Notes: a model not told the origin generated them from the letters alone. A DNA stretch of 64,000 nt from Streptomyces sp. Tue 6430 (GCA_021568835.1 JAKGSH010000010.1:4464001-4528000), one strand, 5' to 3'; numbered from the stretch's first letter, positions 29,442 to 41,274 are shown. Numbers and translations: made by a program.

Positions 29442-30263
29442 GTGAGTGCTGACCCGACGCAGGTGCTCGCCTTCGAGACCGACTGCCACATCTTCGACGG
29501 TTGTGGATTCCCGGCCCCCGGCCTGCACTCGTTCCTGTTCGAGCCCTTGCTGGGCCACCAGGACGACGCCGTCTACTTCAACAAGACGATGCTGCTGGCG
29601 CTGCTCGGCTCGATCGTCGTCATCGGCTTCTTCTGGGCCGCCTTCCGTAAGCCGAAGGTGGTCCCGGGCAAGCTCCAGATGGTGGCCGAGGCCGGCTACG
29701 ACTTCATCCGCCGCGGTGTCGTCTACGAGACCATCGGCAAGAAGGAAGGCGAGAAGTACGTTCCACTCGTCGTCTCCCTGTTCTTCTTCATCTGGATGAT
29801 GAACCTCTGGTCGATCGTTCCGCTCGCCCAGTTCCCGGTGACGTCGATCATCTCGTACCCCCTGGTGCTCGCACTGATCGTCTACGTCCTGTGGGTGTCG
29901 CTGACCTTCAAGCGCCACGGGTTCGTCGGTGCCTTCAAGAACTTCACCGGATACGACAAGTCGCTGGGCGCGGTGCTGCCGCTGTCGATGACGATCGAGT
30001 TCTTCTCGAACCTGCTCGTCCGCCCGTTCACGCACGCCGTACGACTTTTCGCGAACATGTTCGCGGGCCACACGCTGCTGCTGCTCTTCACGATCGCCAG
30101 CTGGTACCTGCTGAACGGCATCGGCATCGCCTACGCCGGTGTCTCGTTCATCATGGTCATCGTCATGACGGCCTTCGAGCTGTTCGTCCAGGCCCTTCAG
30201 GCGTACGTCTTCGTGCTCCTGACCTGCAGCTTCATTCAGGGCGCGCTCGCCGAGCACCACTGA
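29442..30263 (+). CDS. atpB: ATP synthase subunit a (Fo)
   Basis: 273 residues from GTG 29442, preceded by AAGGAG at a six-base distance; an upstream ATG in frame at 29418 lacks a site. It forms the proton half-channels beside the c-ring. The essential Arg is in THAVRLFANMFAGH. Helices near the C-terminus contain the conserved FVQALQAYVFVLLT. First structural gene of the complex. Confidence 0.97.
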   Translation: MSADPTQVLAFETDCHIFDGCGFPAPGLHSFLFEPLLGHQDDAVYFNKTMLLALLGSIVVIGFFWAAFRKPKVVPGKLQMVAEAGYDFIRRGVVYETIGKKEGEKYVPLVVSLFFFIWMMNLWSIVPLAQFPVTSIISYPLVLALIVYVLWVSLTFKRHGFVGAFKNFTGYDKSLGAVLPLSMTIEFFSNLLVRPFTHAVRLFANMFAGHTLLLLFTIASWYLLNGIGIAYAGVSFIMVIVMTAFELFVQALQAYVFVLLTCSFIQGALAEHH

Positions 30264-30340
30264 GCACCGCCACCTCCCAACCCCCAGACGTCCGATGGCC
30301 AACCTCCCCATCGGTCCTTGAAAGAGAAGGAAGAACTGGC

Positions 30341-30580
30341 ATGACCTCGACTCTCGCCGCTGTCACCGGTGACCTGAAGGCGCTCGGCTCCATCGGCTAC
30401 GGTCTCGCCGCCATCGGCCCCGGCGTCGGCGTCGGCATCATCTTCGGTAACGGCACCCAGGCCCTGGCCCGCCAGCCCGAAGCTGCCGGCCTGATCCGCG
30501 CCAACCAGATCCTCGGCTTCGCCTTCTGTGAGGCGCTCGCCCTGATCGGTCTGGTTATGCCGTTCGTCTACGGCTCCTGA
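30341..30580 (+). CDS. atpE: ATP synthase subunit c (Fo ring)
   Basis: 79 residues, two membrane helices with the polar loop ARQPEAAG. The proton-carrying Glu is in FCEALALIGLV. The glycine motif GVGVGIIFG packs the inner helix of the ring. ATG 30341 follows AGAAGGAAG. Expected in about ten copies per complex. Confidence 0.98.
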   Translation: MTSTLAAVTGDLKALGSIGYGLAAIGPGVGVGIIFGNGTQALARQPEAAGLIRANQILGFAFCEALALIGLVMPFVYGS

Positions 30581-30623
30581 TCACTCAGGCTGACGACCAG
30601 CAACCCAGACGAAAGGCAACGAC

Positions 30624-31172
30624 ATGAGCCAGCTGCTCATTCTGGCGGCTGAGGGGGAGACGGAAAACCCCCTCGTCCCGCCGATCCCCGAGCTTGTCAT
30701 CGGCCTCATCGCCTTCGTCATCGTCTTCGGCTTCCTTGCCTGGAAGCTCCTTCCGAACATCAACAAGGTTCTGGAAGAGCGCCGCGAGGCCATCGAGGGC
30801 GGTATCGAGAAGGCCGAGGCCGCGCAGACCGAGGCACAGAGCGTGCTCGAGCAGTACAAGGCTCAGCTCGCCGAGGCCCGGCACGAGGCCGCGCGTCTGC
30901 GCCAGGAGGCGCAGGAGCAGGGCGCGACCCTCATCGCGGAGATGCGCGCCGAGGGCCAGCGTCAGCGCGAGGAGATCGTCGCCGCCGGGCACACGCAGAT
31001 CGAGGCCGACCGCAAGGCCGCCGCGTCCGCGCTGCGCCAGGACGTCGGCAAGCTCGCCACCGAACTGGCCGGCAAGCTCGTCGGCGAGTCCCTCGAGGAC
31101 CACGCCCGCCAGAGCCGCGTCATCGACCGCTTCCTCGACGAGCTCGAGGAGAAGGCCGAGGCGTCGCGATGA
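30624..31172 (+). CDS. atpF: ATP synthase subunit b (Fo stalk)
   Basis: 182 residues: one membrane helix at about 27-47 (IGLIAFVIVFGFLAWKLLP) then a long Ala/Glu/Arg coiled coil that dimerises as the peripheral stalk. Its stop overlaps the atpH start (ATGA), so translation is coupled. Confidence 0.97.
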   Translation: MSQLLILAAEGETENPLVPPIPELVIGLIAFVIVFGFLAWKLLPNINKVLEERREAIEGGIEKAEAAQTEAQSVLEQYKAQLAEARHEAARLRQEAQEQGATLIAEMRAEGQRQREEIVAAGHTQIEADRKAAASALRQDVGKLATELAGKLVGESLEDHARQSRVIDRFLDELEEKAEASR

Positions 31173-31984
31173 ACGGAGCGAGCCGCGAGGCCCTGGCAGC
31201 CGCACGCGAGCGTCTCGACGCGCTGACGGACAACACGTCCGTGGACGCGGCGCGGCTCGCCACCGAGCTGGCGGCCGTCACCGCGCTGCTCGACCGCGAG
31301 GTGTCGCTGCGTCGGGTCCTGACCGACCCGGCGCAGTCCGGCGAGGCCAAGGCCGAGCTGGCCCAGCGCCTGCTCGGCACCCAGATCAGCGGCACCGCCG
31401 CCGACCTGGTCGCCGGCCTGGTGCGTTCCCGCTGGTCGCAGTCGCGCGACCTGGTGGACGCGCTGGAGCAGCTGGCGGACGTCGCGGACCTCACCGCCGC
31501 GCAGCGGACCGGCACGCTCGACGACGTCGAGGACGAGCTGTTCCGCTTCGGGCGGATCGTCGCCTCGAACGTGGAGCTGCGCGCCGCACTGACCGACCGG
31601 AAGGCCACCGCGTCGTCCAAGGGCGAGCTGCTGCGCAGCCTGCTCGGCGGTCGGGCGGACGCGGCCACCGAGCGTCTGGTGACGCGCCTCGTGACCGCGC
31701 CGCGAGGCCGTAGCCTGGAAGCGGGACTCGAGTCCCTGTCCAAGCTCGCCGCCGCGCGCCGGGACCGCATGGTGGCCGTCGTCACCTCGGCGGCACCGCT
31801 GAGCGTTCTGCAGAGGCAGCGCCTGGGCGCCGCCCTCGCGAAGCTCTACGGCCGCACGATGCACCTCAACCTCGACGTGGACCCCGAGGTCCTCGGCGGG
31901 ATCCGGGTGCAGGTCGGTGACGAGGTGATCAACGGCTCGCTCGCGGACCGTATCGAGGACGCCGCCCGCCGCATGGCGAGCTAG
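31169..31984 (+). CDS. atpH: ATP synthase subunit delta
   Basis: 271 residues, longer than the 180 of E. coli, as is usual for actinobacteria. The C-terminal region (LYGRTMHLNLDVDPEVLGGIRVQVGDEVINGS) is the family's most conserved part. It joins the stalk to the top of F1. It overlaps atpF by four bases and is followed by a 126-base gap with hairpins. Confidence 0.96.
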   Translation: MNGASREALAAARERLDALTDNTSVDAARLATELAAVTALLDREVSLRRVLTDPAQSGEAKAELAQRLLGTQISGTAADLVAGLVRSRWSQSRDLVDALEQLADVADLTAAQRTGTLDDVEDELFRFGRIVASNVELRAALTDRKATASSKGELLRSLLGGRADAATERLVTRLVTAPRGRSLEAGLESLSKLAAARRDRMVAVVTSAAPLSVLQRQRLGAALAKLYGRTMHLNLDVDPEVLGGIRVQVGDEVINGSLADRIEDAARRMAS

Positions 31985-32010
31985 CAGCAACTCAACACGT
32001 AGCAGTACTT

Positions 32011-32080
32011 ACGGCCCTGGTTGGGCCGTGCAGAGGATGCAAAGTTTCTGGGGGAGTCCCCAGATCCCCCAAAGAAACTT
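32011..32080 (+). promoter_or_regulatory. Tandem hairpins between atpH and atpA
   Basis: ACGGCCC/GGGCCGT (32011-32029) is a 7-bp stem. A second structure at 32042-32080 pairs AAGTTTCT plus GGGGGA with TCCCCC plus AGAAACTT. Inside it TCTGGGG/CCCCAGA (32047-32064) offers a competing 7-bp stem with a GAGT loop. The alternatives share the same G run, like an attenuator. Confidence 0.6.
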
Positions 32081-32110
32081 CGGGCCCAACAAGGAGAGCA
32101 GGGAACCCAG

Positions 32111-33700
32111 ATGGCGGAGCTCACGATCCGGCCGGAGGAGATCCGGGACGCACTGGAGAACTTCGTCCAGTCGTACAAGCCGGACGCGGCCTCGCGCGAG
32201 GAGGTCGGTACGGTCAGCCTTGCCGGCGACGGCATCGCGAAGGTCGAGGGCCTCCCCTCGGCCATGGCCAACGAACTGCTGAAGTTCGAGGACGGCACCC
32301 TCGGTCTCGCCCTCAACCTCGAGGAGCGCGAGATCGGCTGCGTCGTCCTCGGCGAGTTCAGCGGCATCGAGGAGGGTCAGCCGGTCACGCGTACCGGTGA
32401 GGTCCTCTCGGTCGCGGTGGGCGAGGGCTACCTCGGCCGCGTCGTCGACCCCCTCGGCAACCCGATCGACGGCCTCGGCGAGATCGAGACGTCCGGCCGA
32501 CGCGCCCTGGAGCTTCAGGCGCCGGGCGTCATGGTCCGCAAGTCGGTGCACGAGCCGATGGAGACGGGCTACAAGGCCGTCGACGCGATGACCCCGATCG
32601 GCCGTGGTCAGCGCCAGCTGATCATCGGTGACCGTCAGACCGGCAAGACCGCTCTGGCCGTCGACACGATCATCAACCAGCGCGACAACTGGCGCAGCGG
32701 CGACGTGAACAAGCAGGTGCGCTGCATCTACGTCGCCATCGGCCAGAAGGGCTCGACCATCGCGTCGGTCCGCCGCGCGCTGGAGGAGAACGGCGCGCTG
32801 GAGTACACGACCATCGTCGCCGCCCCGGCGTCCGACCCGGCCGGCTTCAAGTACCTGGCGCCGTACACCGGTTCGGCCATCGGTCAGCAGTGGATGTACG
32901 AGGGCAAGCACGTCCTCATCATCTTCGACGACCTGTCGAAGCAGGCCGACGCCTACCGCGCCGTGTCGCTGCTGCTGCGCCGCCCGCCGGGCCGCGAGGC
33001 CTACCCGGGCGACGTCTTCTACCTGCACTCCCGTCTGCTGGAGCGCTGCGCGAAGCTCTCCGACGAGATGGGTGCCGGTTCGATGACCGGTCTGCCGATC
33101 GTCGAGACGAAGGCCAACGACGTCTCGGCGTTCATCCCGACCAACGTCATCTCCATCACCGACGGCCAGTGCTTCCTGGAGTCGGACCTGTTCAACGCCG
33201 GTCAGCGCCCCGCGCTGAACGTCGGTATCTCCGTCTCCCGAGTCGGTGGTTCCGCGCAGCACAAGGCGATGCGACAGGTGTCCGGCCGTCTCCGCGTCGA
33301 CCTGGCCCAGTTCCGTGAGCTGGAGGCGTTCGCCGCCTTCGGTTCCGACCTGGACTCCGCGTCGAAGGCGCAGCTGGAGCGCGGTTCGCGCATGGTCGAG
33401 CTGCTCAAGCAGGCTCAGTACCAGCCGATGGCCACCGAGGACCAGGTCGTCTCCATCTGGGCCGGCACCACCGGCAAGATGGACGACGTGCCGGTCAACG
33501 ACGTGCGCCGCTTCGAGAAGGAGCTCCTGGAGCACCTGCACCGCAAGGAGCAGGGCCTCATGACCTCCATCCGTGAGGGCGCCAAGATGTCGGACGACAC
33601 CCTGACCGCCGTCGCGGACGCCATCGCCGAGTTCAAGAAGCAGTTCGAGACCTCGGACGGCAAGCTGCTCGGCGAGGACGCCCCGTCCGCCGCCAAGTGA
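32111..33700 (+). CDS. atpA: ATP synthase subunit alpha (F1)
   Basis: 529 residues from ATG 32111; an in-frame upstream ATG at 32021 runs through the intergenic hairpins and is rejected. The P-loop GDRQTGKTALAVD binds a noncatalytic nucleotide, and the alpha signature SRVGGSAQHKAM is present. N-terminal helix motif PEEIRDALENFVQSY contacts delta. Part of the alpha3beta3 head. Confidence 0.98.
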   Translation: MAELTIRPEEIRDALENFVQSYKPDAASREEVGTVSLAGDGIAKVEGLPSAMANELLKFEDGTLGLALNLEEREIGCVVLGEFSGIEEGQPVTRTGEVLSVAVGEGYLGRVVDPLGNPIDGLGEIETSGRRALELQAPGVMVRKSVHEPMETGYKAVDAMTPIGRGQRQLIIGDRQTGKTALAVDTIINQRDNWRSGDVNKQVRCIYVAIGQKGSTIASVRRALEENGALEYTTIVAAPASDPAGFKYLAPYTGSAIGQQWMYEGKHVLIIFDDLSKQADAYRAVSLLLRRPPGREAYPGDVFYLHSRLLERCAKLSDEMGAGSMTGLPIVETKANDVSAFIPTNVISITDGQCFLESDLFNAGQRPALNVGISVSRVGGSAQHKAMRQVSGRLRVDLAQFRELEAFAAFGSDLDSASKAQLERGSRMVELLKQAQYQPMATEDQVVSIWAGTTGKMDDVPVNDVRRFEKELLEHLHRKEQGLMTSIREGAKMSDDTLTAVADAIAEFKKQFETSDGKLLGEDAPSAAK

Positions 33701-33720
33701 CGTAGGAAGGGACCTGACTC

Positions 33721-34637
33721 ATGGGAGCCCAGCTCCGGGTCTACAAGCGTCGCATCCGATCCGTCACCGCGACCAAGAAGATCACCAAGGCGATGGAGAT
33801 GATCGCCGCCTCGCGCGTCGTCAAGGCGCAGCGCAAGGTGGCGGCCTCCACGCCGTACGCGACCGAGCTGACCCGCGCGGTCACGGCGGTCGGCACCGGC
33901 TCGAACACGCGGCACCCGCTGACCACGCAGGCCGAGACGGTCGTGCGGTCCGCGGTGCTGCTCCTGACGAGCGACCGCGGTCTCGCGGGCGCCTTCAACT
34001 CCAACGCCATCAAGGCCGCGGAGCAGCTGACGGCGCGCCTCGAGTCCGAGGGCAAGCAGGTCGAGACGTACATCGTCGGCCGGCGTGGTCTCGCCCACTA
34101 CAACTTCCGTGAGCGCAAGGTCGCGGAGTCGTGGACGGGCTTCACCGACGAGCCGACGTACGCCGACGCCAAGAAGGTCGCGGGCCCCCTGATCGAGGCC
34201 ATCGAGAAGGAGACGGCGGACGGCGGTGTGGACGAGATCCACATCGTGTTCACCGAGTTCGTGTCGATGATGACGCAGACGGCGCTCGGCGACCGTCTGC
34301 TGCCGCTCAGCCTCGACGAGGTGGCCCAGGAGTCGAAGGCGAAGGACGAGATCCTTCCGCTGTACGACTTCGAGCCGTCGGCGGAGGACGTCCTCGACGC
34401 GCTGCTGCCCCGCTACGTGGAGAGCCGCGTCTACAACGCGCTTCTCCAGTCGGCCGCCTCCAAGCACGCCGCCACGCGGCGCGCGATGAAGTCGGCCACC
34501 GACAACGCCGGAGAGCTGATCGAGACGCTCTCCCGGCTTGCCAACGCGGCCCGCCAGGCCGAAATCACCCAGGAAATCAGCGAGATCGTCGGTGGCGCCA
34601 GCGCCCTGGCCGACGCGACCGCGGGGAGTGACCGCTA

Positions 34638-34638
<1 letters not shown>
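33721..34638 (+). CDS. atpG: ATP synthase subunit gamma (F1 rotor)
   Basis: 305 residues. The N-terminal helix (RVYKRRIRSVTATKKITKAMEMIA) and the C-terminal helix (ALLQSAASKHAATRRAMKSATDNA) form the rotor coiled coil. GAAGGGACC precedes ATG 33721. Its TAA overlaps the atpD ATG by one base. Confidence 0.98.
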
Positions 34639-36074
<1,436 letters not shown>

Positions 36075-36112
36075 CCTCGGGAGCCGCTCGTTCCTGAGCT
36101 GTGAGTTCGTGT

Positions 36113-36139
36113 GAGGGGGCGGGGGCGTCCCGCCCCCTC
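36113..36139 (+). terminator. Hairpin between atpD and atpC
   Basis: GAGGGGGCGGG and CCCGCCCCCTC form an 11-bp perfect stem with a five-base loop, followed by TTCC, 38 bases after the atpD stop. It looks like a partial terminator inside the operon. Confidence 0.65.
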
Positions 36140-36206
36140 TTCCACGCCTATTAGACTTGTAACCAACACCCGGCAGACCCGCCGGGTGGTGACCCGAGGA
36201 GCCACC

Positions 36207-36581
36207 TTGGCTGCTGAGCTGCACGTCGCGCTGGTCGCGGCCGACCGAGAGGTCTGGTCCGGCGAGGCCACCCTGGTCGTCGCGCGCACCACGTCCGGCG
36301 ACATCGGCGTCATGCCCGGTCACCAGCCGCTGCTCGGTGTGCTGGAGTCGGGCCCGGTGACCATCCGTACGAGTGAGGGTGGAACGGTCGTCGCCGCGGT
36401 GCACGGCGGTTTCATCTCGTTCGCGGACAACAAGCTGTCCCTGCTGGCCGAGATCGCCGAGCTGTCGGAGGAGATCGACGTCCAGCGCGCGGAGCGGGCG
36501 CTCGAGCGCGCGCAGGCGGAGGCCGACGCCGCCGCCCAGCGCCGGGCCGACGTACGACTGCGTGCGGCGGCGGTCCACTGA
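36207..36581 (+). CDS. atpC: ATP synthase subunit epsilon (F1)
   Basis: 124 residues from TTG 36207, with CGAGGAG upstream. The N-terminal beta-sandwich includes GDIGVMPGHQPLLGVLESG; the C-terminal helical hairpin is Ala/Arg/Glu-rich (QRAERALERAQAEADAAAQRR) and normally inhibits ATP hydrolysis. Last gene of the operon; a weak TTG start and the upstream hairpin suggest low expression. Confidence 0.96.
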   Translation: MAAELHVALVAADREVWSGEATLVVARTTSGDIGVMPGHQPLLGVLESGPVTIRTSEGGTVVAAVHGGFISFADNKLSLLAEIAELSEEIDVQRAERALERAQAEADAAAQRRADVRLRAAAVH

Positions 36582-36603
36582 ACAGGCTCGCTGTGTGACG
36601 TCA

Positions 36604-36651
36604 CTCAGCCGCGGCCGGCACCGGAGCGATCCGGAGCCGACCGCGGCTGAG
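36604..36651 (+). terminator. Terminator at the end of the atp operon
   Basis: CTCAGCCGCGG pairs with CCGCGGCTGAG, extended by CGGC/GCCG and an inner CCGGA/TCCGG hairpin. It begins 22 bases after atpC. Confidence 0.8.
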
Positions 36652-36719
36652 GCAAATCTGGATGTTTTTTCCGTTCCGTTACCTATTTCGGTACCCAGGA
36701 GACGAGGAGGTCGGTGTCG

Positions 36720-37166
36720 ATGGTCCTCGCTCTGACTGTGTGCGGAATTGTCGTGGCCCTGGTGGTGCTGGGGCTGTTCGTCTTCGGCCTGCGCCGCAGA
36801 CTCATCCAGCGTTCCGGCGGGACCTTCGACTGTTCCCTGCGCTGGGACGTCCCCGAGGACGCGGACACGAGCGGAAAGGGCTGGAGCTACGGCGTCGCCC
36901 GCTACAACGGCGACCGCATCGAGTGGTACCGCGTCTTCTCCTACGCCTACCGCCCGCGTCGCGTGCTGGAGCGTGCCTCGATCGAGGTGGCCGGCCGCCG
37001 GCTGCCCGAGGGCGAGGAGGAGCTGGCGCTGCTGTCCGACGCGGTCGTCCTCGCCTGCGTGCACCGGGGCACGCGTCTCGAGCTGGCGATGAGCGAGGAC
37101 GCGCTGACCGGTTTCCTCGCCTGGCTCGAGGCGGCCCCGCCCGGCCAGCGGGTCAACGTCGCCTGA
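36720..37166 (+). CDS. DUF2550 family membrane-anchored protein
   Basis: 148 residues from ATG 36720, nine bases after GAGGAGG; GTG 36714 would add two residues. A single N-terminal membrane helix (about 2-24) is followed by a soluble domain with the family's conserved parts: GGTFDCSLRW, GWSYGVARYNGDRIEWYRVFSY, RGTRLELAMSEDALTGFLAWLEAAPPG. Actinobacteria commonly carry this gene right behind atpC. Its function is unknown to me. Its 3' end is duplicated downstream. Confidence 0.88.
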   Translation: MVLALTVCGIVVALVVLGLFVFGLRRRLIQRSGGTFDCSLRWDVPEDADTSGKGWSYGVARYNGDRIEWYRVFSYAYRPRRVLERASIEVAGRRLPEGEEELALLSDAVVLACVHRGTRLELAMSEDALTGFLAWLEAAPPGQRVNVA

Positions 37167-37277
37167 GGCCGGATATCGGTGTCGTCCGGGAGCGGGTGCC
37201 GGTGTCGCCAGGGACCGGCCGGTGGGTCAATGTCGCCTGAGGCCGGGTGTCGGCGTCGTCCGGGAGCGGGTGCCGGG
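37141..37277. repeat. 74-bp direct duplication of the DUF2550 gene end
   Basis: Bases 37141-37203 and 37215-37277 match at nearly 90 percent. The first copy contains the last codons and the stop (GGTCAACGTCGCCTGA); the second (GGTCAATGTCGCCTGA) is noncoding. The offset is 74 bases. Confidence 0.85.
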
Positions 37278-37312
37278 GCGGACCGGCGGCACATCGGCGG
37301 CGTACACGAGAA

Positions 37313-37346
37313 CACCGCGGGCGGGCCCTGGGGCCCGCCCGCGGTG
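37313..37346. terminator. Bidirectional terminator between DUF2550 gene and chiC
   Basis: CACCGCGGGCGGGCCC and GGGCCCGCCCGCGGTG form a perfect 16-bp stem around TG. It lies between two convergent genes. Confidence 0.88.
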
Positions 37347-37401
37347 CCGGTGCGGGGAGGTGCGGTGGCAGGGGAGGCGGCCGGTCCTGCGGCCGCCGGT
37401 C

Positions 37402-39223
<1,822 letters not shown>

Positions 39224-39292
39224 GCAGCGCCTCCTCTGTGAAAGAGCGGGGGTGGGGGGGTGTGACTGAGCCTTCACACCCACGGTGCCGCG

Positions 39293-39334
39293 AGAATAGA
39301 AAGGTCTGGACCACGGGTCAAGAGGTCTGGACCA
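39293..39334 (-). promoter_or_regulatory. chiC promoter with two 12-bp direct repeats
   Basis: Read on the minus strand: -35 TTGACC (39321-39316), 17-base spacer, -10 TATTCT (39298-39293). TGGTCCAGACCT occurs twice, at 39334-39323 just upstream of -35 and at 39313-39302 inside the spacer, 21 bases apart. Such repeats in chitinase promoters mediate chitin induction and glucose repression, and resemble half of the DasR site TGGTCTAGACCA. Confidence 0.88.
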
Positions 39335-39362
39335 CTTTGCGGTGCCCGTTCCCCGCCCGGTT

Positions 39363-40004
39363 CTAGATCCCCAACTCCTGCGCCAGCACGGCCGCTTGCA
39401 CCCGGCTGCGCAGCTCCAGCTTGCCCAGCAGCCGGCTGACGTGCGTCTTCACCGTCGCCTCGGCCATGTCCAGGCGCTCCGCGATCCCCGCGTTGGACAG
39501 CCCCTCGCCGAGGCAGACCAGTACCTCCCGTTCGCGCCGGGTCAGCGAGTCCAGCACCGCCGGATCGGCCTTCGGACCCGGCGCCGGGCTCGCGGCGAAC
39601 TCCGCGATGAGCCGCCGCGTCACGGCGGGCGCCACGACACCCTCGCCGCGCGCGACCGTGCGGACCGCCTCGATCAGGTCCCTCGCCTCGGTGTTCTTCA
39701 GCAGGAACCCGGCCGCGCCCGCCCGCAACGCCCCGAACACGTACGCGTCGAGGTCGAAGGTGGTCAGCACCAGCACGTCCGCGAGCCCCTCCTCGACCAC
39801 CTTCCGGGTCGCCGACACCCCGTCCAGCCGCGGCATCTGCACGTCCATCAGCACCACGTCCGGCCGCAGCTCGCGGGCCAGCGACACCGCCTGTTCCCCG
39901 TCCGCCGCCTCGCCGACCACCTCCAGGTCGGGGGCGCTGCGCAGGATGAGGACCAGACCGGCGCGGACGGCGGACTGGTCCTCGGCGACGAGGACACGGA
40001 TCAC
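39363..40004 (-). CDS. chiR: NarL/LuxR-type response regulator, ChiR-like
   Basis: 213 residues from GTG 40004. The receiver has the acidic pair in LVAEDQ, the phosphoacceptor Asp in VVLMDVQMPRLDG, Thr in VLTTFD and Lys in FLLKNTEA. The C-terminal LuxR helix-turn-helix is LTRREREVLVCLGEGLSNAGIAE. It lies just upstream of chiC on the same strand, matching the Streptomyces chiS-chiR-chiC layout in which ChiR activates the chitinase gene. Its GTG overlaps the stop of a small ORF (GTGA). Confidence 0.88.
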   Translation of the reverse strand: MIRVLVAEDQSAVRAGLVLILRSAPDLEVVGEAADGEQAVSLARELRPDVVLMDVQMPRLDGVSATRKVVEEGLADVLVLTTFDLDAYVFGALRAGAAGFLLKNTEARDLIEAVRTVARGEGVVAPAVTRRLIAEFAASPAPGPKADPAVLDSLTRREREVLVCLGEGLSNAGIAERLDMAEATVKTHVSRLLGKLELRSRVQAAVLAQELGI

Positions 40005-40102
40005 GGGGTGCCTCCCTCGGTAGCGGTGGCGGTGGCGGTGGCGGTCGTGGTGGTGGCAGTGGCGGCGTCGGTGACGGCGACGGGCTCGGGGGTGCGGATC
40101 AT
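40001..40102 (-). CDS. 33-codon Thr-Ala-repeat ORF between chiS and chiR
   Basis: ATG at 40102 overlaps the chiS stop as ATGA, and its own TGA overlaps the chiR start as GTGA. It encodes MIRTPEPVAVTDAA, then an alternating Thr/Ala tract from a GGTGGC microsatellite, then EGGTP. The exact overlaps at both ends mean ribosomes leaving chiS could pass through it to chiR. It may be only a coupling device or a decayed extension; no known family. Confidence 0.45.
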   Translation of the reverse strand: MIRTPEPVAVTDAATATTTTATATATATEGGTP

Positions 40103-41274
40103 TCGGCGGGGTCCCCCTCGGTGATCGGCAGCGAGGCGCGGACGGTCCACGACGTGTCCTCGGGACCGGCCGTGAAGGTGCCGCCCAGCAGCGTGGCCCG
40201 CTCCCGCATCCCGACCAGGCCGGCCCCCGAGCCGGGGGCGCGAGGGCCGTCCCGGTCGCCGTACGGGCTGGTCACCCGCACGTCGAGCGCCCCGTCCCGC
40301 CGGGCGAGGGTGACGGCGACCGGGCCCGCCGAGGCGTGCTTGAGGGCGTTGGTCAGGGACTCCTGGACAATGCGGTAGGCGGCCAGTTCGACCGGCGTGG
40401 GCACCGGGCCGTGGTCGGCGCGCAGGGTGACGTCCAGCCCGTTGGCGCGGGCGCCCTCCACCAGGTCGCCCAGCCCGTCGAGGGTGGGGGCGGCGGCCGG
40501 TTCGCGGTCCCCGCTGCCGTCCCGCAGGATCCCGATCAGCCGCCGCATCTCTGCCAGCCCGGCCACGCTGTTCTCCCGGATCACCGACAGCGACTGCCGC
40601 GAGGTGTCCGGGTCGTCCAGGGAGAGGGCGGCCGTGGAGTGGATGGCGATCGCCGAGAGGTGGTTGGCGACCATGTCGTGCAGTTCGCGGGCCATCCGGG
40701 CGCGTTCCGCGGTCACCGCCTGGGTGCGGTCCATCTCGGCGAGCAGCGCGGTCTGTTCGGCGCGCGACCGGGCGGCCAGGGCGGCGTCGCGGTGGTTGCG
40801 GACGATCAGACCGGTGGAGGCGGGCGCGAAGGACACCACCCCCACGGCCACCCCGATCAACAGCGCCTCGGGCACCCGCCAGAGGGCGAACGGCACCACC
40901 GTCGCCGCCACCGTCAGCAGCCCGGTGACCCACGGGACGCGCCGGGCCGCGGCGGGCGTGCCGTACAGCACGGCCGCGTACACGAGGTCGGTGAACATGA
41001 TCAGCGTCACGACGCTGCCCTGGGTGAGCGTGTCCAGGGCCAGGGCGGCCGTGCCGGTCAGCAGCGCGGTGCGCGGGGCGGCCCGGCGCAGCAGTTCACA
41101 GCCGGCCATCACCAGGAGCGGCAGCAGGACCGGCCAGGGGCCGTCGAACAGCACGAGCGGGTCGTCGGCCGGGCGGACTCCCAGGCCGACGCCCAGCAGC
41201 AGCACCCCGCCGAGCAGCCCGCCGACGGCGGCGACCACGTCGAACCGGTGCGGGCGGGGGAGTCGGACGGCCAT
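40099..41274 (-). CDS. chiS: Membrane histidine kinase, ChiS-like
   Basis: 391 residues from ATG 41274. Five or six membrane helices fill residues 10-165, then a HisKA_3 dimerisation box with the phosphorylated His in MARELHDMVANHLS, and a HATPase with the N-box VQESLTNALKHA and GAGLVGMRERATLLGG. This type pairs with NarL-like regulators, here chiR downstream. The membrane part has no extracellular sensor domain, so it may sense in the membrane. Divergent from the next gene. Confidence 0.88.
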   Translation of the reverse strand: MAVRLPRPHRFDVVAAVGGLLGGVLLLGVGLGVRPADDPLVLFDGPWPVLLPLLVMAGCELLRRAAPRTALLTGTAALALDTLTQGSVVTLIMFTDLVYAAVLYGTPAAARRVPWVTGLLTVAATVVPFALWRVPEALLIGVAVGVVSFAPASTGLIVRNHRDAALAARSRAEQTALLAEMDRTQAVTAERARMARELHDMVANHLSAIAIHSTAALSLDDPDTSRQSLSVIRENSVAGLAEMRRLIGILRDGSGDREPAAAPTLDGLGDLVEGARANGLDVTLRADHGPVPTPVELAAYRIVQESLTNALKHASAGPVAVTLARRDGALDVRVTSPYGDRDGPRAPGSGAGLVGMRERATLLGGTFTAGPEDTSWTVRASLPITEGDPAE

